A stretch of 64,000 nucleotides of DNA from JASHVB01 sp036489395 (GCA_036489395.1 DASXFW010000041.1:1-64000), one strand, 5' to 3'. Numbered from the stretch's first letter, positions 33,651 through 42,746 are shown. Notes: generated by a model from the sequence alone, not told the origin. Translations and numbers: made by a program.

Positions 33651-33742
33651 CCCGACACGCTGTCATTGCAAGGCCGTTTGGCCGAAGCAATCTCCCGGGA
33701 GATTGCTTCGGCCGAGCGGCCTCGCAATGACAGCGTGTCGGG
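33651..33742. repeat. REP-like palindrome in divergent intergenic region
   Basis: A 92-base palindrome. The outer arms begin CCCGACACGCTGTCATTG and end with its reverse complement; the inner arms are GGCCGAAGCAATCTCCC / GGGAGATTGCTTCGGCC around a centre of only a few bases. It belongs to the same family as 22404, 41714 and 49724. It lies between the divergent thiolase and alpha/beta hydrolase genes, so it could also affect their promoters. Confidence 0.88.
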
Positions 33743-33814
33743 GCGGAGCCGGGCATGGCGCCGCCGTCCCTACTGTGTTCAACTTTCGCGACACACGACC
33801 AAAAGGGGGAAACA

Positions 33815-34504
33815 ATGGCAACGATCGTGCTGGTTCACGGGGCGTATCAGGGCGGCTGGGTCTGGACGCGTGTCGCGCCGATCCTGCGCGCGGCGGGACA
33901 CAACGTGTTCGCGCCGTCGCTCGACGGCTGCGCCGAACGCAAGCACGCGCTGCGCGCCGGCATCACCACCGAAACGCACGGCGCGGAAATCGCCGACCTG
34001 CTGTTTTATGAAGACCTGCACGATGTGGTTCTGGTTGGCACCAGTTCCGGCGGCATGGTGGCGTGTCGTGCCGCGGAGCTCGCACGCGAGCGCATCGGCC
34101 GCGTCGTGCTGGCGGACGCGCTGGCGCTGATGACCGGCGAAAAGATCGGCGACATCGTCAATCGCACCGCGCGCGTCACCACCGCGCTGACCACCGGGCC
34201 GTCACCCGAGGACGCACGGAACCGCATGTTCGCGTCGCTCGATCCGGCGACGCTGGAATGGGCGCTGGCGCGCTACACGCCGCATCCGATCGGCGCGATG
34301 GAAGAGCCTGTGAAGCTCGAGCAATTCTGGACACAGAACTGGAACGCGACAGTCGTCTGGTGCAAGCGCAGCCAGAACCCGCCGGTGGCGCATCAGCGCC
34401 GCGCTGCCGAAACGCTGAAGGCCCGCTGGTTCGAACTGGACACCGGCCACTATCCGATGCTGACCATACCTGAGGAATTGGCGCGGTTGATCACGACGGA
34501 ATGA
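33815..34504 (+). CDS. Alpha/beta hydrolase (esterase/hydroxynitrile-lyase-like)
   Basis: A 229-residue alpha/beta hydrolase of the short, cap-reduced kind related to plant salicylate esterases and hydroxynitrile lyases. It has the oxyanion motif VLVHGAYQGGWVW, the nucleophile Ser in GTSSGGMV, and a late His in DTGHYPML. The ATG at 33815 follows an AAAGGGGGAAAC site and begins directly before the first strand, so the longer in-frame ATG at 33755 is rejected. The substrate is unknown. Confidence 0.87.
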   Translation: MATIVLVHGAYQGGWVWTRVAPILRAAGHNVFAPSLDGCAERKHALRAGITTETHGAEIADLLFYEDLHDVVLVGTSSGGMVACRAAELARERIGRVVLADALALMTGEKIGDIVNRTARVTTALTTGPSPEDARNRMFASLDPATLEWALARYTPHPIGAMEEPVKLEQFWTQNWNATVVWCKRSQNPPVAHQRRAAETLKARWFELDTGHYPMLTIPEELARLITTE

Positions 34505-34544
34505 GCACGCGGCGCGGCGCCCGACAATGACAGGGCGCGGGTGT

Positions 34545-34775
34545 TCAGCGCGTCAGGGCGCGCGTACCAGGCCCGGCCCCGTTGCCGTTCGTGTCACGCG
34601 CGACGCGTTCGCTGTCGAGTTGCGCGTGCTGCATTCCTTGCAGAATCGTATCGGCATCGCGCGCCGCCTGGGCCGACCGGGACCCGCCATCAAGGAACGC
34701 CCGTTCGGAGCCGCTTTGCTCCAGCGCGCAGGCGGCCACAACGATTGCCACGGCGATTGCAAGTACGAAGCGCAT
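34545..34775 (-). CDS. Small putative lipoprotein
   Basis: A 76-residue frame with a good lipoprotein signal (MRFVLAIAVAIVVAAC, lipobox VAAC, Cys 16), followed by a hydrophilic tail rich in Asp, Arg and Ser ending in a Gly/Asn-rich segment. It lies alone between two plus-strand hydrolase genes. A GTG immediately upstream is also in frame. The upstream ribosome-binding site is weak, so the signal peptide is the main support. No function is known. Confidence 0.5.
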   Translation of the reverse strand: MRFVLAIAVAIVVAACALEQSGSERAFLDGGSRSAQAARDADTILQGMQHAQLDSERVARDTNGNGAGPGTRALTR

Positions 34776-34935
34776 CACGGTCCACTCGGTTCAGAAACAA
34801 GGACCGAGTGTATCCCGGCGGGCGCGGACTCGCCAACAAGTGAGTCAACCCGCCGCGAGGCTTGCGACCCCGGAGCGCTTTCGCCGCGGCCCGGTTCGCC
34901 ATAGTGTCGCACCAACCGGGAGGAAGCAGCGAGCT

Positions 34936-35703
34936 ATGGGCAACATCACGCTGGCCGGAATCGATCTCGAATTGTGGGACGGGGGTGACGGCTCGCCGCT
35001 GTTATTCCTGCATGGCGCCGGCGGGTTCCGGCCGACCGATGAGTTTGTCGATCTGCTGGGGCATCACCGCCAGGTCGTCGCGCCTTCCCATCCAGGGTTT
35101 GGTGCGTCGTCGTTGCCGGACTGGATGGATCGTCCTGATGATATCGCGCATCTGTATCTCGCGTTACTCGATCGTCTCGGCCACGCGCGGTTGGATGTAA
35201 TCGGCTGCTCGCTTGGCGGCTGGATCGCGGCGGAACTCGCCACCATGGCGCCGGAACGAATCCGCAGGCTGGTGATGGTGGGGCCGGTCGGCATGAAGCT
35301 CGGCGGTCGCGAAACCCTGGATATTCCTGACATTTTCGCCATGCCCGCGTCGGCGGTAGAGAAGCTGCTGTATCACGATCCGGATCGTCACCGCCCGGAC
35401 CTGACGAAGCTGTCGGACGAGCAGCTCGCGGTCATGCTGCGCAACCGGGAGACGACGGCACTGCTGGCGTGGGAGCCGTTCATGCACAATCCGAAGCTGC
35501 GGCATCGGCTGCACCGCGTCCGGTGCCCCGCGTTATTCCTGCGCGGCGAGAGCGACGGCCTGGTGTCCGCGGCATACCTGGAAGGCTACGCCGCGCTGCT
35601 GCCGAACGCGCGCATCGCCACCCTCGCCGACGCCGGCCATGTCCCGCAACAGGAGCAGCCGGCGGCGTTCGTGGATGCGGTGATGTCCTTCCTTAACGCC
35701 TGA
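34936..35703 (+). CDS. Alpha/beta fold hydrolase
   Basis: A 255-residue alpha/beta hydrolase resembling C-C bond (meta-cleavage product) hydrolases and carboxylesterases. Motifs are LLFLHGAGGF (oxyanion), the nucleophile elbow GCSLGGWIA, the acid in RGESDGLV, and the His in DAGHVPQQEQP. A GGAGGAAG site precedes the ATG at 34936; the frame extends 118 codons upstream without homology. It is followed 18 bases later by an LLM-class oxidoreductase gene on the same strand. Confidence 0.88.
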   Translation: MGNITLAGIDLELWDGGDGSPLLFLHGAGGFRPTDEFVDLLGHHRQVVAPSHPGFGASSLPDWMDRPDDIAHLYLALLDRLGHARLDVIGCSLGGWIAAELATMAPERIRRLVMVGPVGMKLGGRETLDIPDIFAMPASAVEKLLYHDPDRHRPDLTKLSDEQLAVMLRNRETTALLAWEPFMHNPKLRHRLHRVRCPALFLRGESDGLVSAAYLEGYAALLPNARIATLADAGHVPQQEQPAAFVDAVMSFLNA

Positions 35704-35721
35704 ACGCGCGGGAGACCGATC

Positions 35722-36861
35722 ATGCGGGCCTGGCATTTCAGCGAGACCGCCTATCACCTGCTGCCGCCGGCGGAGACGTATGAGTCGATCCGCGTCAGCC
35801 TGCCTAACCGGAACTACGATCCGCGCATCGGCGCCGATCTCTATCACCGTTATCTCGACGAATGGCTGCTCGCCGAGGACGAGGGCATGGAGATCATGCT
35901 CAACGAGCACCATCAAACCGCGACCTGCGTCGATCCCGCGGCGCCACTGATGCTGGCCGCGCTGGCTCGCCAAAGTTCCAAGGCGCGGCTGCTGATTCTC
36001 GGTAATCCGATCGCCAATCGCCGCCAGCCGGTACGCGTCGCGGAAGAAATGGCGATGATCGACGTGCTGTCGCGCGGCCGGCTGGAAGCGGGGTTCGTGC
36101 GCGGCGTGCCGTATGAGATTTCGCCCGCCAACAGCAATCCGGTGCGAATGAATGAGCGCGAGTGGGAGGCGCTGGACCTGATCGTCAAGGCGTGGACGAA
36201 CCATGATGGTCCGGTGAGCTTTGAAGGCCGGTTCTTTCATAATCGCCAGATCAACATTTGGCCGCGCCCGTGGCAGCAGCCGCATCCACCGATCTGGATC
36301 AGCACGACGAGCCCCGGCGGTGCGGCTCGGGTTGGGGATCGCGGGTATGTGCAGGCGACGTTCCTGACCGGGTATGACGGGACGAAGCGTATCTTCGATT
36401 CATATCGCGCGGCCTGGCGGGATGCCGGGCGCGGGGCGCACGTGCCGAACGATCGGCTGGCCTATGCGGCATTGGTCTATACCGGTGCCACACAAGCCGA
36501 GGCTTATGCGGGCGCGGAAAAGCTGCTGTGGTACGTTACATCCAACAAGGTACCGCCGCATTTCGCCGCCCCACCCGGATATCTGCCGATCGAGGCCGGC
36601 GTCCGCATGTTGCGCGGCGCAGAGCATCCGCTGAGCGCGTTTGCGAAAAGCGCCAGCGTGGAAGGCGCGATTGCCGCCGGGATCATGATGGCTGGCACAC
36701 CGGACCAGGTCGAGGCACAGGTGCGCAAAGTTTACGACCATGTCGGCGGCTTCGGGCACCTCCTGATCATGGGGCAGGCCGGGTTCTTGGAACACGACGA
36801 GACAGTCGCTGGCATTCGCATGTTCGCGCGCGAGGTGTATCCGCGGCTGAAGGAGTGGTGA
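35722..36861 (+). CDS. LLM-class flavin-dependent oxidoreductase
   Basis: A 379-residue luciferase-like TIM-barrel flavoenzyme. Conserved blocks are GMEIMLNEHHQTATC, LILGNPIANRRQPVRVAEEMAMIDVLSRGR (FMN phosphate site) and PPIWISTTSPGG. It belongs to the same superfamily as 18385-19539 but is clearly a different branch. No flavin reductase lies beside it. It follows an alpha/beta hydrolase gene closely, and a decayed SDR fragment and a CoA-transferase gene come next, suggesting a catabolic operon. Confidence 0.9.
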   Translation: MRAWHFSETAYHLLPPAETYESIRVSLPNRNYDPRIGADLYHRYLDEWLLAEDEGMEIMLNEHHQTATCVDPAAPLMLAALARQSSKARLLILGNPIANRRQPVRVAEEMAMIDVLSRGRLEAGFVRGVPYEISPANSNPVRMNEREWEALDLIVKAWTNHDGPVSFEGRFFHNRQINIWPRPWQQPHPPIWISTTSPGGAARVGDRGYVQATFLTGYDGTKRIFDSYRAAWRDAGRGAHVPNDRLAYAALVYTGATQAEAYAGAEKLLWYVTSNKVPPHFAAPPGYLPIEAGVRMLRGAEHPLSAFAKSASVEGAIAAGIMMAGTPDQVEAQVRKVYDHVGGFGHLLIMGQAGFLEHDETVAGIRMFAREVYPRLKEW

Positions 36862-36899
36862 GCATGCTTCCGAGCCGCCCCTCCCCGTCATGGCAGACC

Positions 36900-37049
36900 T
36901 TGAGCCGGCCATCGACGCACGATCGATCGAGCGGCTTCGGCAGGTCGGACGATCGCGCGACGATGGTATCTTTTATAACAACCGACCTGTCAGGCTGCGT
37001 AGCCGGCACGGTCATCCCGATCCATGGAGGACTGGTGCGATGGGTATGA
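36900..37049 (+). pseudogene. C-terminal remnant of an SDR dehydrogenase gene
   Basis: In the frame ending with TGA at 37047-37049 the translation reads GRSDDRATMVSFITTDLSG, then CVAGTVIPIHGGLVRWV. This matches the C-terminal end of classical SDR enzymes (GRPEDIA..V.FL.SD.AG..TG..I.VDGG). The rest of an SDR (Rossmann motif, catalytic YxxxK) is not present upstream; the region runs straight into the end of the LLM gene. The stop overlaps an ATG at 37046 of the CoA-transferase, the kind of coupling expected in a former operon. The remnant call is inference from pattern only. Confidence 0.5.
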
Positions 37050-38194
37050 ATCTCAGTCTCGATGGCGTGCGCGTGCTGGAGCTGGCGCGTTATCAGGCCG
37101 GCCCGCGCGGCGGCATGATCCTGTCCGATCTCGGCGCCGAGGTCATCAAGATCGAACGCCCCGGCGGCGAGGAAACTCGCAAGCATCCGCCGATGGTGCG
37201 CGGCCAGAGCGTGTATTTCACCGTGTATAACCGCGGCAAGAAAAGCATCTGCCTCGACCTGCGCAACCCGCGCGGCAAGGAGATCTTCACCGATCTGGTC
37301 AAGCAGTCCGACGTGGTGCTGGAGAACTTCCGCCCCGGCACGATGAAGGCGATGGGCTTCGACTACGATGCGCTGAACGCCCTGAATCCACGCATCATCC
37401 TGGTGTCGGTGTCCGGATTTGGTCAGTACGGTCCCTACACTGACCGGCCAGCGTTCGACCCGCTCGGCCAAGCCATGAGCGGGTTAATGACACTGACAGG
37501 CCAACCGGTCGGTCAACCGCTTGGCACCGCAACCTCGCTGGTAGATCGCTATACCGCGCTGCATGCAACGATCGGCACGCTCGCCGCTCTGCGGCATCGG
37601 GACCGTACCGGAGAAGGTCAGCTCGTCGATTGCTGTCTGCTCGATTCCGCGCTGACGATGGTGGAGATTCCCATGTCGTACTATCTCGCAACCGGCGAGG
37701 AAGGTGGCGAAGCCGGCCGCCCACCCTATCGTGCCAACGACGGCTGGGTGGTAATTTCCGCCGCGGGTCGCGAGATGGCGGGGCGTTTGATGCAGTTGGT
37801 GTCGGGCGGTTCGTCCGGCGAGGCAGAACCGCTGACCGGCGGCCAGGGCGGCGATGCGCGTCGCCGCGCGGTCGAGGCGTGGTGCGCGGAACGCAGTGTG
37901 GAAACGATCTGCCAGGCGCTGATGGACATCGGCGTGCCTGTCGCGCCGGTGCGCAGCATCCCGCAGGTCGCCAAGGACCCGCATTTATGGGAACGCGAGA
38001 TGCTGGTGAAGATGGAGGACGCGGTCGCGGGCGAGATGTATGTGCCAGGTGTCACGATCAAGATGTCGAAGACACCGGGGCGCGTGGGCCCGGTGCCAAC
38101 GCCGGGCCAGCACACAGACGAAGTGCTGGGAGGGCTGTTGGGGTACGATGCGGCTGCGCTGCGCGGATTGCGCGACACCAAGGTGATCGCATGA
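37040..38194 (+). CDS. CaiB/BaiF family (class III) CoA-transferase
   Basis: A 384-residue class III CoA-transferase, which moves CoA between carboxylic acids. Family blocks are RVLELARYQAGPRGGMILSDLGAEVIKIERP, NRGKKSICLDL, and the catalytic-region aspartate D140 in AFDPLGQAMSG, followed by GEGQLVDCCLLDSAL. Two starts are possible: the ATG at 37040, 9 bases after GGAGG, and the ATG at 37046, which overlaps the SDR-remnant stop. I prefer 37040. Length is near the usual 380-410. It is followed by the opine-type dehydrogenase gene. Confidence 0.9.
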   Translation: MGMNLSLDGVRVLELARYQAGPRGGMILSDLGAEVIKIERPGGEETRKHPPMVRGQSVYFTVYNRGKKSICLDLRNPRGKEIFTDLVKQSDVVLENFRPGTMKAMGFDYDALNALNPRIILVSVSGFGQYGPYTDRPAFDPLGQAMSGLMTLTGQPVGQPLGTATSLVDRYTALHATIGTLAALRHRDRTGEGQLVDCCLLDSALTMVEIPMSYYLATGEEGGEAGRPPYRANDGWVVISAAGREMAGRLMQLVSGGSSGEAEPLTGGQGGDARRRAVEAWCAERSVETICQALMDIGVPVAPVRSIPQVAKDPHLWEREMLVKMEDAVAGEMYVPGVTIKMSKTPGRVGPVPTPGQHTDEVLGGLLGYDAAALRGLRDTKVIA

Positions 38195-38232
38195 TCGCAC
38201 GCAGTTTGGGCCATGATGGGGGAAAGGACACC

Positions 38233-39333
38233 ATGAGCGCGAGTGTCGCCATAATCGGCGCCGGCATTGGCGGTCTTTACCTGTCCGCATTCCTTGGCGC
38301 CGCCGGCTGCAAAATCCACTTGCACGACATCGACGACGCCCGCCTGACCGACGTGCGTGGGCGCGGCGGCATCGAGATCGAAGGTCCACCCGATCGCTTC
38401 GCCGCGATAGACAGCATAACCACCGACCTCGCCGCAGCCGTTGAGGGCGCCGGTATCATCATCGTCGCGACCGGCGGCACCTACCAGGAAACTGTAGCGA
38501 CCCAGCTTGCACCGCTGCTGCGCGACGGTCAGATCATCCTGTTGGTGCAGGGCAACACTGGCGGCTCGCTTATCGTGCGCCGCGCGCTCGATACGGCGGG
38601 TTGCCGTGCGTCCGTCGATATCGCCGAGATGGACAACTACCCCTATTCCTGCTGGCGCCGTTCGCTGACACGCATCGCTCCCATCGTCGGCAAGCGGTTC
38701 CTGCAAATCGCGACCCTCCCCGGTGACCGCATCGACGCCGTCTTCCCGCGTCTGGCGCCGCTGTTCCCGCACGCCACCGCCGCCCCGAGCATCGTGCACA
38801 CCGGCTTCACCAACGCGAATGCGATGCTGCACGTCGCCAACTGTGTGGCAAACGCGGGCAAGATCGATCGAGGCGAAACCTACAGGTTCTACGCTGAGGG
38901 TGTCACACCGCTGGTCGCCAACCTCTACCGTGCGATCAATGCCGAACGCGTCGCCGTGGCGGCAGCGCTCGGCGCCAACGTGCCGACGCTGGAGGACTGG
39001 TTCGAGCGTACCTACGGCGTGCGCGGCGCAACGCTGTCGGAAACCTGCCAGTTGCTCACCACTAACAGCGACGGCCCGTACCAAGCCACCGGCACGCCGA
39101 AATCGTTCGACCATAAGTACATCAGTGAGGACGTACCGGTCGGACTCGTCCCCATGAGCGCGCTCGGTGCCGCAGCGAGCGTGCCCACGCCGGCCATCAA
39201 CGCGCTGATCGAACTGGTGTGCTGCATGACCGGCAAAAACTACGCAGCGGAGGGACGCACGCTGGCACGCATGGGCCTCGCCGGCATGGACGCGACACGC
39301 ATCAGGCAGACCCTGCAAACCGGCTTCACATAA
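38233..39333 (+). CDS. NAD/NADP-dependent opine (octopine/nopaline) dehydrogenase family protein
   Basis: A 366-residue two-domain dehydrogenase. The Rossmann motif is AIIGAGIGGLYLSAFLGAAG. The C-terminal octopine/nopaline dehydrogenase domain shows HTGFTNANAMLHVA, EDWFERTYGVRG and FDHKYISEDVPVGLVP. Enzymes of this fold form or cleave N-(carboxyalkyl) amino acids, and related proteins act on other ketoacid/amine pairs. The ATG at 38233 follows GGAAAGGA. It lies between the CoA-transferase and amidohydrolase genes, all co-directional with short gaps. Confidence 0.87.
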   Translation: MSASVAIIGAGIGGLYLSAFLGAAGCKIHLHDIDDARLTDVRGRGGIEIEGPPDRFAAIDSITTDLAAAVEGAGIIIVATGGTYQETVATQLAPLLRDGQIILLVQGNTGGSLIVRRALDTAGCRASVDIAEMDNYPYSCWRRSLTRIAPIVGKRFLQIATLPGDRIDAVFPRLAPLFPHATAAPSIVHTGFTNANAMLHVANCVANAGKIDRGETYRFYAEGVTPLVANLYRAINAERVAVAAALGANVPTLEDWFERTYGVRGATLSETCQLLTTNSDGPYQATGTPKSFDHKYISEDVPVGLVPMSALGAAASVPTPAINALIELVCCMTGKNYAAEGRTLARMGLAGMDATRIRQTLQTGFT

Positions 39334-39351
39334 CAACCGAGGAAACCCCAC

Positions 39352-40428
39352 ATGCTGTTCACCTGCCTGCCGCCTGGCGCCCCGATCCCCGGCCGCTTTC
39401 CCGGCCCGCCGCATCCGCGCGGCAAATACTTCACCGTGGATATCCACTGCCATCTCCTCACCGAAAAGGCCGAGGCGATGTTTCGCGAAGCCGGCGCGGT
39501 GGATCATCGCCCGCGCGAGGTCTTTGCCAACGCCCGCACGCGCGAAACGAACAAGGAGCAAGCGCGTCGTACGCGCGTGCAGTTCACATCGGTGGAAAAG
39601 CGGCTCGCCGACATGGACCTGATGGGCATCGACGTGCAGGCGATCACGCCGGCGCCGAACCAGACCTACTACGACACGCCGCCCGATCTCGGCATCGCCA
39701 CCGCACGCGTCATCAACGATAACATCGCCGAGATCTGCGCGCGGCATCCGGATCGCTTCGCCGGCCTGGGCACCGTGCCGTTCCAAGCCCCCGATCTTGC
39801 GGTCGCCGAGTTGGAACGGCTGCACAAATCGCTCGGACTGCGCGGCATCGAGATCGCCACCAACGTCGCCGGCGCGGACCTTTCCGAGGACCGCTTCCGC
39901 AAGATCTTCGCCAAGGCCGAAGAGCTGAACCTCACCCTGTTCATGCATCCGACCGGCTTCACCGAAGCCCGCCGCTTTGGCGATCACTATTTTACCAACG
40001 TCATCGGCAATCCGTTGGATACCACTGTCGCCGTCCACCACCTGATTTTTGGCGGCGTGCTGGAGCAATGTCCGAAGCTGAAGCTGGTGCTGTCACACGG
40101 CGGCGGCTATCTGCCGGCCTATTCCGGGCGCATCGATCACGCCGCGTCGGCGCGACCCGATTGCTGCGAGATGATCAGCGAGATGCCGACGACCTATTTG
40201 AAGCGGCTGTTTTTCGACACGCTGGTCTATACGCACCCGCAGTTAGAGTACTTGGTTCGAGAATACGGCGCGGACCACGTGCTGATGGGCACGGACTATC
40301 CCGCGGACATGGGTGAAGTCGATCCGCTGGGTTTCATCGAGTCCTCGCCGGGACTGACCGAAGCTGATCGTCGCGCGATTCTCGGTGGAAACGCCGCAAG
40401 GCTGCTCGGGCTGAACCGGCCCGCATAA
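39352..40428 (+). CDS. Amidohydrolase family protein (ACMSD-like decarboxylase/hydrolase)
   Basis: A 358-residue amidohydrolase-2 (TIM-barrel) protein related to aminocarboxymuconate-semialdehyde decarboxylase and gamma-resorcylate decarboxylase. The metal motif is DIHCHLL (H32, H34). Further ligands are in LFMHPTG, LVLSHGGGYLP and DHVLMGTDYPADMG. The sequence fits a non-hydrolytic decarboxylase as well as a hydrolase. It is last in the plus-strand run starting with the CoA-transferase, and convergent with the Rieske oxygenase gene 6 bases away. Confidence 0.9.
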   Translation: MLFTCLPPGAPIPGRFPGPPHPRGKYFTVDIHCHLLTEKAEAMFREAGAVDHRPREVFANARTRETNKEQARRTRVQFTSVEKRLADMDLMGIDVQAITPAPNQTYYDTPPDLGIATARVINDNIAEICARHPDRFAGLGTVPFQAPDLAVAELERLHKSLGLRGIEIATNVAGADLSEDRFRKIFAKAEELNLTLFMHPTGFTEARRFGDHYFTNVIGNPLDTTVAVHHLIFGGVLEQCPKLKLVLSHGGGYLPAYSGRIDHAASARPDCCEMISEMPTTYLKRLFFDTLVYTHPQLEYLVREYGADHVLMGTDYPADMGEVDPLGFIESSPGLTEADRRAILGGNAARLLGLNRPA

Positions 40429-40434
40429 GCGGAG

Positions 40435-41697
40435 TTACGCAAACCCCATCGCCTCGTCGTACGCCTTCCGCACGCTCTCCGGTTGGCCCACCAGAAAAGG
40501 AAACTCCCGGCGCGGCACTTCGCTCCCGCGCGCGCCGCCGCGCTCGACTGCCTCGCGAGTCACGCCCTCGGTCAGCAGCGCACGTCCGATGATCGGCAGT
40601 CGCACACAGCGATTTATCTCAGCATCGCGTATCACCGCCTTCGGCTCGCCTCCCGCGGCGAGGACATCCAGGTCCTGGAAGAACCGCTGCCGCATCAGGA
40701 CAATACCGCGGTCGCTGCGGCCGAGATGTTCGCGTCGGCGGTCGGTGATTGCCCCCTGCCCTACCCAGCCGACAAAATCCTGGTTCATGATGTGGCTGGT
40801 GATCCACCGTCCGGTCGCCGGTTCGGTGATGGGCGAGTACCAATAGGGAATGGTCTTTTGCACGAACGGTTCACGATCCTTCGGTACGCGTGTGAAGAAC
40901 CAGCCGACGCTCAGCGTGTTGGTGTCGTCGATCGGCACGCGCCACTCGAAATGGTTGCCAGTGAACAGCGCGTTGGGCCAGAGGCAGACGCGGCCGATGG
41001 TCCATAGCGGGTCGGTCTCGTCGGCACCTTCGCGCACCCGGCGATACACCAGTCCGTAGTCGAATTCGTCGAATCCCAACTTCAGGTGCCGCGGTGCCGG
41101 GGGGCCGTTATGTCCCGCGCTGCCGCCCTTCCAGTTATCGTGCAGCCATTCGAAATGCACCGGATCGATCGAATTCTCCTGGCACTGCAGCCAATTGCAC
41201 GGCACGACGGACAATACGATCTGAACGAACCCATTCTCCCAGGTGAACGGCTCCCAGTTCGGCACAAGCGGCACCGGCGACGGACCGAGATACGCCCAGA
41301 TCAGCCCGCCTTTCGCTTCAACAGGATAGGCGGTGATGCGGATGCGATCGCGGAATGCGACCTCTGGTGCGTCGATGTCCTCGAACGGTTGTTCGCGGCA
41401 CGCGCCGGTTTCGTCGAAACGCCATCCGTGATAGCTGCACCGCAGCCCGCAGGTTTCGACCATGCCATACGACAGATCGGCGCTGCGATGCGGGCAATGT
41501 CGCTCCACCAGGCCGTAGCAACCGGAAAGGTCTTTGTACAGCACAAGGTCTTCGCCAAACAGGCGCACCGGCTTCACCGGATTGTCGGCCAGTTCCGCAA
41601 CCGCCGCGATCGGCTGCCAGTAGCGGCGCATCAGGCCGCCCATTGGCGTGCCTTGTCCCACTTCGGTCAGCAATCTGTTGCGTGCTTCGCTTAACAT
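40435..41697 (-). CDS. Rieske 2Fe-2S aromatic-ring/ether oxygenase, alpha subunit
   Basis: A 420-residue oxygenase of the phthalate dioxygenase / vanillate demethylase type. The Rieske cluster ligands are C68-x-H70 and C87-x2-H90 (CPH...CSYH), and the mononuclear iron ligands sit in NSIDPVHFEWLH near residues 175-187. Such enzymes need a separate reductase, but no ferredoxin reductase gene is in the window. Substrates in this group are mostly aromatic carboxylates, ethers or N-methyl compounds. A REP-like palindrome lies directly upstream. Confidence 0.92.
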   Translation of the reverse strand: MLSEARNRLLTEVGQGTPMGGLMRRYWQPIAAVAELADNPVKPVRLFGEDLVLYKDLSGCYGLVERHCPHRSADLSYGMVETCGLRCSYHGWRFDETGACREQPFEDIDAPEVAFRDRIRITAYPVEAKGGLIWAYLGPSPVPLVPNWEPFTWENGFVQIVLSVVPCNWLQCQENSIDPVHFEWLHDNWKGGSAGHNGPPAPRHLKLGFDEFDYGLVYRRVREGADETDPLWTIGRVCLWPNALFTGNHFEWRVPIDDTNTLSVGWFFTRVPKDREPFVQKTIPYWYSPITEPATGRWITSHIMNQDFVGWVGQGAITDRRREHLGRSDRGIVLMRQRFFQDLDVLAAGGEPKAVIRDAEINRCVRLPIIGRALLTEGVTREAVERGGARGSEVPRREFPFLVGQPESVRKAYDEAMGFA

Positions 41698-41713
41698 GTC
41701 GATATCTCTCTTA

Positions 41714-41785
41714 TGTCATTGCGAGACCGCCTGGCCGAAGCAATCTCCGGGGAGACTGCTTCGGCCAGGCGCCCTCACAATGACA
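41714..41785. repeat. REP-like palindrome
   Basis: A 72-base palindrome, TGTCATTGCGAG...GGCCGAAGCAATCTCC, with its reverse complement and a few mismatches, of the same family as 22404, 33651 and 49724. It fills the gap between the NHL-repeat gene and the Rieske oxygenase gene, both on the minus strand. Confidence 0.85.
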
Positions 41786-41789
41786 GCGG

Positions 41790-42746
41790 TTAGGAAAGCT
41801 TCACAAGTTTCTGCAGACACCGAATGTCCTGATCGTCCGGTATCGGCGTGCCGCGGTTCTTCATCGACGTGCGCGCCACTTCACCCACGTAGATATCGCC
41901 GCGCGAATCGATCGCCACGCCGTGCGGGGAAGTGAACTGGCTCGGCCGATCCCGCGTCGCGTCACCGAGGCGCGCCAGCGGCTTCCCCTCATGCGTCATG
42001 ATGCTGACCCGCGGACCGATGCCCGGCGCCTTCATATTGACCGCCATGCCAGGCCCACTTTCGCCGACATAGGCCAAGGGATTGCGGCCGCGCGTCATGC
42101 ACAGCCCGCACGGCCGGTGCATGTTGTTCCACTGCGTCTCGTAGCGTCCCTTGCCGTCGAACACCTGCACGCGATGGTTCTCGCGGTCGGCGACATAAAC
42201 CCAGCCGTCCGCGTCGCAGCATATGTTGTGCACGATGTTGAACATGCCGGGATCGGTCCCCGGCTCACCCCACGAGAACAGCCGCTTGCCGTCAGGGGAG
42301 TATTTGTGAACGCGGGCATTGCCGTAGCCGTCGGCGATGTAGATGTCGCCCTCCGGCGAAAGCGCCGTATGCGTGCAGCGGTTCATCGGGTCGCCACTCA
42401 TATACGGCGCGGGTTCGCCTGGCACGCCAATCTCCAGCAGCATCTTTCCCATCGGCGTCATCAGCCGCACCGTGTGGTCGCCATCGTCGGTGCAGTAGAT
42501 TGTGTCGTCCTCGGCCACGTGCACGCCGTGCGGGCGGCGAAACAACCCCTCGCCCCAGGAGCGCAGGAAATTGCCCTCGCGGTCGAACACGATCATCGGG
42601 TGCTCGCCGCGCGCAAAGACATACACGTTGTCCTTGCTGTCCACGCCGACCGCAGCCACTTCGCCATAGCGCCAGCCGGGCGGCAGGCGGCCCCAATCCT
42701 CGCGCACCTCATAACGATACGCGCCGCTGCCAACGATCACCGCCAT
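41790..42746 (-). CDS. NHL-repeat beta-propeller protein (amidating-lyase/SMP-30-like)
   Basis: A 318-residue six-bladed beta-propeller built of NHL repeats. Repeating units of the type GVDSKDNVYVFARGEHPMIV, GVHVAEDDTIYCTDDGDHTV, SPEGDIYIADGYGNARVHKY and DADGWVYVADRENHRVQVF are visible. The closest recognisable relatives are peptidyl-alpha-hydroxyglycine amidating lyase-like proteins, though most bacterial members are probably lactonases or binding scaffolds. No signal peptide is present. The ATG at 42746 follows GGGAGG. It precedes the Rieske oxygenase gene in the same direction. Confidence 0.85.
   Translation of the reverse strand: MAVIVGSGAYRYEVREDWGRLPPGWRYGEVAAVGVDSKDNVYVFARGEHPMIVFDREGNFLRSWGEGLFRRPHGVHVAEDDTIYCTDDGDHTVRLMTPMGKMLLEIGVPGEPAPYMSGDPMNRCTHTALSPEGDIYIADGYGNARVHKYSPDGKRLFSWGEPGTDPGMFNIVHNICCDADGWVYVADRENHRVQVFDGKGRYETQWNNMHRPCGLCMTRGRNPLAYVGESGPGMAVNMKAPGIGPRVSIMTHEGKPLARLGDATRDRPSQFTSPHGVAIDSRGDIYVGEVARTSMKNRGTPIPDDQDIRCLQKLVKLS

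Noticed and set aside
37726..40068. 780-codon minus-strand frame across the CoA-transferase, opine dehydrogenase and amidohydrolase genes
   Set aside because: It spans three well-supported plus-strand genes and their junctions, is rich in Arg, Gly and His, and shows no recognisable motif.
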